Assembly: GCA_902834055.1 (NCBI GenBank)
Contig: CADFHB010000019.1
Coordinates: forward strand, 1 to 10,428
Source of the DNA: Lactobacillaceae bacterium
GTDB taxonomy: Bacteria; Bacillota; Bacilli; Lactobacillales; Lactobacillaceae
Length of the DNA: 10,428 nucleotides
Direction: 5' to 3'
Shown here one piece after another: positions 6,050-10,428 of the stretch. How positions within the stretch are numbered: the stretch's first letter is position 1; every line of letters starts with the position of its first letter. The position numbers and the translations under genes were made by a program. Under the pieces are notes generated by a model. It was not told the origin of the DNA and ran no database searches. It saw only the letters and a program-made list of their open reading frames with translations.

Positions 6050-6274
6050 TTAGCGTTGGTGCAAGTGGTATTGCTGCAAGACAATTTCCAGTCCTTCTTC
6101 TTGCGAGCGAACGTTAAACTCACTTTGATCCGCCGTCAGCAAGGCCTTAAAGCGGTCATTATCGGTAATTACTTCCCCGATAAGGCGGCCTCCAATAAAG
6201 ATCTGTTGGACAGGTTGATGCCGACGCTCAATATCCTTAACACTTACTTCAATTTTTTTATCCTTTTTTGACAC
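6050..6274 (-). CDS. DUF2969 family small protein
   Basis: A 74-residue soluble protein with no signal peptide or membrane segment. The N-terminus is lysine-rich ([15 protein letters not shown]) and is followed by a compact mixed domain with [11 protein letters not shown] (25-35). It resembles DUF2969, a small family found next to yidD and rodA in lactobacilli; its function is unknown. The start is GTG at 6272-6274, with AGGGTG five bases upstream. The first 31 bases overlap the end of yidD in another frame, so translation of the two is probably coupled. The gene context suggests, but does not show, a role in envelope growth. Confidence 0.8.
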   Translation of the reverse strand: MSKKDKKIEVSVKDIERRHQPVQQIFIGGRLIGEVITDNDRFKALLTADQSEFNVRSQEEGLEIVLQQYHLHQR

Positions 6275-6528
6275 GTTTTCACCCTTAAATTATTTTGTTG
6301 ACGTTGAAAAGTAAAATGCTGGGGCACCGGATCATAGCCGCCCCTTACAAAGGGATGGCAGCGCAGAATCCGGGCAATTCCCAGCAGTGCGCCCTTGATA
6401 CCAAATCGTTGCAGGGCCTGGATCATATACTCTGAACACGTGGGGTAGTAACGGCAAACCCGGTAAGGACGCCGGGCAGAAATTCCCCGCTGGTACCCCC
6501 GTATCAAGCGACACAAAAAGTGCACCAT
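6244..6528 (-). CDS. yidD: Membrane protein insertion efficiency factor YidD
   Basis: A 94-residue peripheral membrane protein. The family helps Sec/YidC-dependent insertion of membrane proteins. The signature is strong: an amphipathic basic N-terminus ([17 protein letters not shown]), the cysteine motif [10 protein letters not shown] (25-34), and [16 protein letters not shown] (54-69). Residues 75-94 form a basic tail beyond the family core, and this tail overlaps the start of the DUF2969 gene. The ATG at 6528 lies six bases after the mbl stop, with only a weak ribosome site (AAGAAG/AAGAG), so translation probably depends on ribosomes finishing mbl. Confidence 0.95.
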   Translation of the reverse strand: MVHFLCRLIRGYQRGISARRPYRVCRYYPTCSEYMIQALQRFGIKGALLGIARILRCHPFVRGGYDPVPQHFTFQRQQNNLRVKTCQKRIKKLK

Positions 6529-6534
6529 CTCTTA

Positions 6535-7524
6535 TTACTTCTTATCAGCCTTTTGCATCCGTTCTAGCATCTCACCAGCACCCTTGGCCACGTTATCCAA
6601 TGGGTCTTGGGAGACAACTACGGGAACCTTTAGGCGGGAACTGAAGAGCTGGTCAATCCCGTTCAGCAGGGAGGTTCCCCCGGTCAGCATAATTCCCCGA
6701 TCAATGATGTCGCTAGCCAACTCCGGTGGAATTGTTTCCAGGACGTTGACGGTAGCAGTGACGATTTGTTCCAGGGTATCATGGAGGGCCTCTTCAATTT
6801 CGTTTTGGTTAACGGTGACCTGCTTTGGCATTCCGCTGGCCACGTCCCGACCACGAACATCCATTTCCTTCGGTTCGTCCACCTTGAGGGCGGTCCCAAT
6901 TTCCATCTTGATGTTTTCGGCGGTGTGTTCACCGATTACCAGGCCGTGCTTATCCTTGATGTAGGCGGCGATGTCGTTATTCATCTTGTCCCCAGCCATC
7001 CGAATAGATTGGCTAGCAACAATATCGCCGAGCGACAGGATGGCGATGTCACTGGTACCACCACCCATGTCGATTACCATGCTCCCGCGGGGCTTGAAGA
7101 TATCCAGGCCGGCACCAATGGCAGCAACTTTAGGTTCGTATTCTAGGTAAACCTTGCCTCCACCGGACTGTTCGGCGGCTTGAATAATTGCCTTCCGTTC
7201 AATTTCCGTGATGTTGGTTGGGGCACAGATCATGATGTTCGGCTTAGACATGAAGCCCTTAACGCTCAACTTACCGATGAAGTAGGAAAGCATTTCCTGG
7301 GTAACATCGAAGTCTGAAATGACCCCGTTCTTCAGTGGCCGAATTGCCCGAATGTTGCTTGGGGTCCGACCTACCATCCGGTAAGCTTCAGAACCCACTG
7401 CCAAAACTTTGTTGGTTTGGGTATCGATTGCCACAACAGAAGGTTCATTCAGGACAATCCCCTTGCCCTGCACATAGATAAGGACGTTGGCAGTCCCTAA
7501 ATCGATTCCGATATCTTTTGCCAT
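6535..7524 (-). CDS. mbl: MreB/Mbl-family actin-like cell-shape protein
   Basis: A 329-residue bacterial actin that forms membrane-bound filaments guiding lateral wall synthesis by RodA and PBPs. Actin-fold motifs: phosphate-1 GIDLGTANVLI (6-16), catalytic Glu130 in YEPKVAAIGAG, phosphate-2 IDMGGGTSDI (151-160), and adenosine motif TGGTSLLNG (281-289). The N-terminus DIGIDLGTANVLIYV and the stretch KGIVLNEPSVVAI look closer to Bacillus Mbl than to MreB, and the position after murA matches the Bacillus murAA-to-mbl region. I therefore call it mbl, though MreB would be an acceptable name. The phosphate-2 motif has Met153 where Ile is common, a minor change. AAGGAG precedes the ATG at 7524. This is the first gene of the run to gcvH. 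Confidence 0.93.
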   Translation of the reverse strand: MAKDIGIDLGTANVLIYVQGKGIVLNEPSVVAIDTQTNKVLAVGSEAYRMVGRTPSNIRAIRPLKNGVISDFDVTQEMLSYFIGKLSVKGFMSKPNIMICAPTNITEIERKAIIQAAEQSGGGKVYLEYEPKVAAIGAGLDIFKPRGSMVIDMGGGTSDIAILSLGDIVASQSIRMAGDKMNNDIAAYIKDKHGLVIGEHTAENIKMEIGTALKVDEPKEMDVRGRDVASGMPKQVTVNQNEIEEALHDTLEQIVTATVNVLETIPPELASDIIDRGIMLTGGTSLLNGIDQLFSSRLKVPVVVSQDPLDNVAKGAGEMLERMQKADKK

Positions 7525-7599
7525 TCAACTTATCTCCTTTTCGCTTGATGCGGATTTCCTGCTAATCAAAGCGCTTATTTTTAAGTTAATATCGTTCGT

Positions 7600-7608
7600 A
7601 TTATACCA
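7600..7608 (-). promoter_or_regulatory. Extended -10 promoter of the mbl operon
   Basis: The minus strand reads TGGTATAAT, a perfect TATAAT with TG. There is no good -35, and that position falls inside the end of murA. The -10 overlaps an imperfect inverted repeat (CCAC...GTGG, 7606-7620). It leaves a leader of about 70 bases before the mbl ATG. No terminator is visible after murA, so readthrough from murA may add to mbl expression. Confidence 0.6.
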
Positions 7609-7620
7609 CATATCAGGTGG

Positions 7621-8946
7621 TTACTCCTCGTTACTTCCCCGATTTGCCCCGGGTTGTTCATGGGGGGTCAGTTTAAACTGGTCTTCAATGTCACGCCGGT
7701 CAATCTGGGCCCCCAGCTTCTGCAACTTCTGGTAGAAATGAAAGTATCCCCGGTCGAGGCAGTCCGGACGCCGCACCTGGGTAATTCCCTTGGCAACCAA
7801 ACCAGCCAGGACCAGTGCCGCGCCCGCACGAAGGTCGGTGGCTGCCACTTCGGCCCCGCTAAAATGACTCGGACCGAGCAAAGTGGCCACCGCACCGTTG
7901 ATTTGGAAGTGGGCGTTCATCCGCCTCAGTTCTTCCAGGTGCATGAAACGCTTCTCAAAGACGTGCTCTTCCATCGTACTGGTCCCGTTGGCCAGGAGCT
8001 GGAGGACGGTCATCTGCGGTTGCAAGTCGGTCGGAAAGCCCGGGTATGGCATCGTTTTGACCGCCGCCGGTAGCAGTACGGACGTCCCGAGAACCCGGAT
8101 GCCGTTCGCCTGCTTAATCACGGTCACGCCCATCTCTTCTAGCTTAGCAATGAGTGAGGCACTGTACTCCGGAACCGCGCCGTTGACAATCACGTCACCG
8201 TTAGTAATGGCCGCAGCAATCATGAAGGTCCCGGCTTCAATCCGGTCCGGCATTACCATGTATTCCGCGCCGTGGAGGAAGTAGACCCCCTGGATACGGA
8301 TAACCTTGCTTCCGGCCCCGTGGACCCGGGCACCCATCTTATTGAGGAGGTTTGCCAGTTCCACGACCTCGGGCTCACAGGCGGCGTTTTCAATCGTCGT
8401 GATCCCCTCAGCCATGGTTGCGGCCATCATAATGTTTTCCGTTGCCCCCACGCTGGGAAAGTCAAGGGGAATCCGGGTGCCGACTAGGTGGTTACAGGAG
8501 GCCTCAATGAAGCCCGCATCCTGCTTAATCGCTGCCCCCAGCATCTCCATTCCCTTCAGGTGGAGGTCAATTGGCCGGGCCCCGATTGAACAGCCCCCTG
8601 GCAGGGCGATTCGGACGTAGCCGGTCCGCGCCAGCAGGGGCCCCATTACTAACAGGGAGGCCCGCATCTTGCCCACATAGTCGTAGGTCGCCTCGGAGGA
8701 CAGGGGGAAGCTGCCGTTAATGACTAGCTGGCGCTCCTTTTCCCCGTACGCCGTCTTAAGGTTTAAGAACTGTAGGAGCCGGTCCATGACCCGCACATCA
8801 GTTACTGGTGGAACATTATTTAAAATAACCGTCCCCTGGACGGCAAGGATTGCCGCCGCCTGCATTGGCAAGATTGCGTTTTTGGATCCTTCTACCGCAA
8901 CCTTGCCCTTTAAGGGGTGACCACCCTTGATAATTATCTTTTCCAT
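7621..8946 (-). CDS. murA: UDP-N-acetylglucosamine 1-carboxyvinyltransferase MurA
   Basis: A 441-residue cytoplasmic enzyme that transfers enolpyruvate from PEP to UDP-GlcNAc, the first committed peptidoglycan step. Visible residues: Lys22-Asn23 in EGSKNAILP, Cys119 in PGGCSIGARP (the PEP- and fosfomycin-reactive cysteine), Arg124, Asp307 in FPTDLQ, Arg373 in DLRAGAALV, and Arg399 in LDRGY. These match the EPSP-synthase-type fold and give no sign of the Cys-to-Asp change linked to intrinsic fosfomycin resistance. Length is slightly above the usual 420-430 owing to a polar C-terminal tail (about 427-441). Low-GC Gram-positives often have two murA genes; the position after atpC and DUF1146 matches Bacillus murAA. 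GGGAGG precedes the ATG at 8946. The gene is richer in G+C than its neighbours: bases 8461-8580 are 60 percent, while 9841-9900 in atpD is about 42 percent. Confidence 0.96.
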   Translation of the reverse strand: MEKIIIKGGHPLKGKVAVEGSKNAILPMQAAAILAVQGTVILNNVPPVTDVRVMDRLLQFLNLKTAYGEKERQLVINGSFPLSSEATYDYVGKMRASLLVMGPLLARTGYVRIALPGGCSIGARPIDLHLKGMEMLGAAIKQDAGFIEASCNHLVGTRIPLDFPSVGATENIMMAATMAEGITTIENAACEPEVVELANLLNKMGARVHGAGSKVIRIQGVYFLHGAEYMVMPDRIEAGTFMIAAAITNGDVIVNGAVPEYSASLIAKLEEMGVTVIKQANGIRVLGTSVLLPAAVKTMPYPGFPTDLQPQMTVLQLLANGTSTMEEHVFEKRFMHLEELRRMNAHFQINGAVATLLGPSHFSGAEVAATDLRAGAALVLAGLVAKGITQVRRPDCLDRGYFHFYQKLQKLGAQIDRRDIEDQFKLTPHEQPGANRGSNEE

Positions 8947-8964
8947 AACAATCCTCCCCCAGCA

Positions 8965-9195
8965 CTAACGAACTAAGTATGTAAGGTTACCAATGGCTGT
9001 GATGATTCCGAGGAAGAAATTAGCACAGAGGTAACCAATGGCTGTTGCCGTTAAAACAATCATCAACGGCAGAGTGCGTGGCGGGCGTTTGAAGAGGCGC
9101 TCAATATGAAATCCCTGGATTGCCGTAAAGGCCAACCAGATGAAGAGAAATTGAACGATAATTTCAAATAGTGCGTGTATTCCCGTTACTTGCAT
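8965..9195 (-). CDS. DUF1146 family small membrane protein (YwzB-like)
   Basis: A 76-residue protein with two predicted membrane helices (about 7-27 and 42-68) joined by a basic loop containing RLFKRPPR. This is the layout of the DUF1146 family, known as YwzB in Bacillus, where the gene also sits between atpC and murAA. Its function is unknown. AGGAGG lies seven bases before the ATG at 9195; another ATG at 9200 is out of frame and too close to the ribosome site. The stop is 18 bases before murA, so the two are probably co-transcribed from the promoter near 9228. Confidence 0.85.
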   Translation of the reverse strand: MQVTGIHALFEIIVQFLFIWLAFTAIQGFHIERLFKRPPRTLPLMIVLTATAIGYLCANFFLGIITAIGNLTYLVR

Positions 9196-9222
9196 TCCAT
9201 AACCTCCTAACAGCCATTTTGT

Positions 9223-9257
9223 ATCATATCATAACATTTCTAATAATGAACCGTTAA
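9223..9257 (-). promoter_or_regulatory. Promoter of DUF1146-murA
   Basis: Two overlapping TATGAT hexamers (9223-9228 and 9228-9233), each preceded by TG in extended -10 position. A weak -35, TTAACG (9252-9257), lies 18 bases before the upstream one. The placement just after the atp hairpin and about 30 bases before the ATG makes this the likely start of the envelope cluster's transcription. Confidence 0.6.
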
Positions 9258-9304
9258 CAAAAAAGTTTAACCATTAATTAAAAGGTCCGCCCCTTTAAAC
9301 GACA

Positions 9305-9342
9305 AATGGCCGCCCATATCTCCATAGATATGGGCGACCATT
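9305..9342 (-). terminator. 17-bp hairpin downstream of atpC
   Basis: The minus strand can form a stem of 17 pairs (one G-T) with the four-base loop ATGG: arms 9326-9342 and 9305-9321. The base immediately downstream is followed by TTGTCGTTTAAAG, so there is no proper U tract. It probably marks the 3' end of the atp operon, either as a weak or factor-assisted terminator or as an mRNA-stabilising hairpin. Confidence 0.6.
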
Positions 9343-9388
9343 GATGAGCAAGAAGGGAACCACTTAATCGTGCCCCTCCTTGGACAAA

Positions 9389-9823
9389 TTATTGTAATTT
9401 TTTGCTGTACTTTGATGCTTTCAAACGGTTAATTGCCCGCTTAAGGTGAACTTCAGCCCGGGCCAAGTCGTCTTTGTTATGACTCTTCTTGGCTGCTTCA
9501 ATCGCCTTTTCGGACCGTTCCTTCGCATGTTGAGCACGTTCAACGTCAATCCGTTCTGGCAGTTCGGCACTGTCAGCCGCAATTAAAGCTTCGTGGCCAT
9601 CAAATTGCATGATTCCACCGTTAACTGCGGCAACTTCATCCTCACCGTCGTCATGCTTGACGCGAACAACACTGATCTTTAGAGAAGCAATCAAAGGCAC
9701 GTGATTGGCCATAACCCCCATTTGTCCACCAGCGGTGTTCATGACGATCATGGTTGCCTCGTCATTATCATAGACAGTGCCATCAGGAGTAATAATGGTG
9801 ACCTTAAATTTACTATCAGCCAT
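9389..9823 (-). CDS. atpC: ATP synthase F1 epsilon subunit
   Basis: A 144-residue subunit of the F1 central stalk that couples rotation to the membrane ring and can inhibit ATP hydrolysis. The N-terminal beta-sandwich spans about 1-86, with the typical TIITPDGTVYDN opening and GGQMGVMANHVPL (32-44). A two-helix C-terminal domain runs from about 92 to 140. IDVERA (92-97) matches the I/L-D-x-x-R-A ATP-binding motif known from Bacillus epsilon subunits. AGGAGGG before the ATG at 9823 overlaps the atpD stop, with a 12-base gap, so translation is tightly linked to atpD. Length is normal for the family (about 135-145). Confidence 0.96.
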   Translation of the reverse strand: MADSKFKVTIITPDGTVYDNDEATMIVMNTAGGQMGVMANHVPLIASLKISVVRVKHDDGEDEVAAVNGGIMQFDGHEALIAADSAELPERIDVERAQHAKERSEKAIEAAKKSHNKDDLARAEVHLKRAINRLKASKYSKKLQ

Positions 9824-9835
9824 AAATTATCCCTC

Positions 9836-10428
<593 letters not shown>

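Noticed and set aside
7606..7620. Imperfect inverted repeat CCAC...GTGG next to the mbl -10
   Set aside because: Only five of seven positions pair, and no known operator matches. It is noted with the promoter but not called as a separate site.
7654..8073. 139-codon plus-strand frame opposite murA
   Set aside because: The translated sequence resembles no family, murA on the other strand has all catalytic residues, and high G+C makes long antisense frames common.

Overview
The window looks like chromosomal DNA from a heterofermentative lactobacillus, most likely of the Limosilactobacillus type. The reasons are the gene order atpD-atpC-DUF1146-murA-mbl-yidD-DUF2969-rodA-gcvH, the presence of DUF2969 (a small family typical of lactobacilli), and a D-Ala-D-Ala ligase with Phe instead of Tyr at the specificity position, as in intrinsically vancomycin-resistant lactic acid bacteria. 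Species cannot be fixed from this sequence. Every gene I accept is on the minus strand, so the biological order runs from high to low coordinates.

Layout in transcription order: (1) The end of the F1Fo ATP synthase operon: the C-terminal part of atpD (cut by the window edge), then atpC, followed by a 17-bp hairpin. (2) A new promoter with extended -10 elements drives a small membrane protein (DUF1146) and murA, the first committed step of peptidoglycan synthesis. (3) A further extended -10 promoter precedes a tight five-gene run, mbl, yidD, DUF2969, rodA and gcvH, closed by a clear intrinsic terminator at 4455-4484. Mbl and RodA are parts of the side-wall elongation machinery, YidD assists membrane protein insertion, and gcvH encodes a lone lipoyl carrier. 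(4) ddl has its own promoter and terminator. (5) An HTH-TPR regulator has its own promoter and terminator. (6) A two-gene unit of a 3-hydroxyacyl-CoA dehydrogenase-like protein and a DapB-fold oxidoreductase resembling 2,4-diaminopentanoate dehydrogenase. Its promoter is overlapped by a good match to a catabolite responsive element (cre).

Most of the window is conserved housekeeping: ATP synthesis and cell-wall elongation (MurA makes the precursor, Ddl the terminal dipeptide or depsipeptide, RodA polymerises, Mbl guides). The least understood part is 40-3000: a regulator next to two dehydrogenases of unknown substrate. I found no mobile element, CRISPR array, tRNA, rRNA or phage gene, and no gap between genes longer than 300 bases. 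The largest gaps, 3000-3239 and 9196-9388, hold terminators, promoters and small palindromes, listed separately. Bases 1-39 show nothing recognisable. I see no clear new multi-gene system; the dehydrogenase pair and the orphan GcvH are the best leads.
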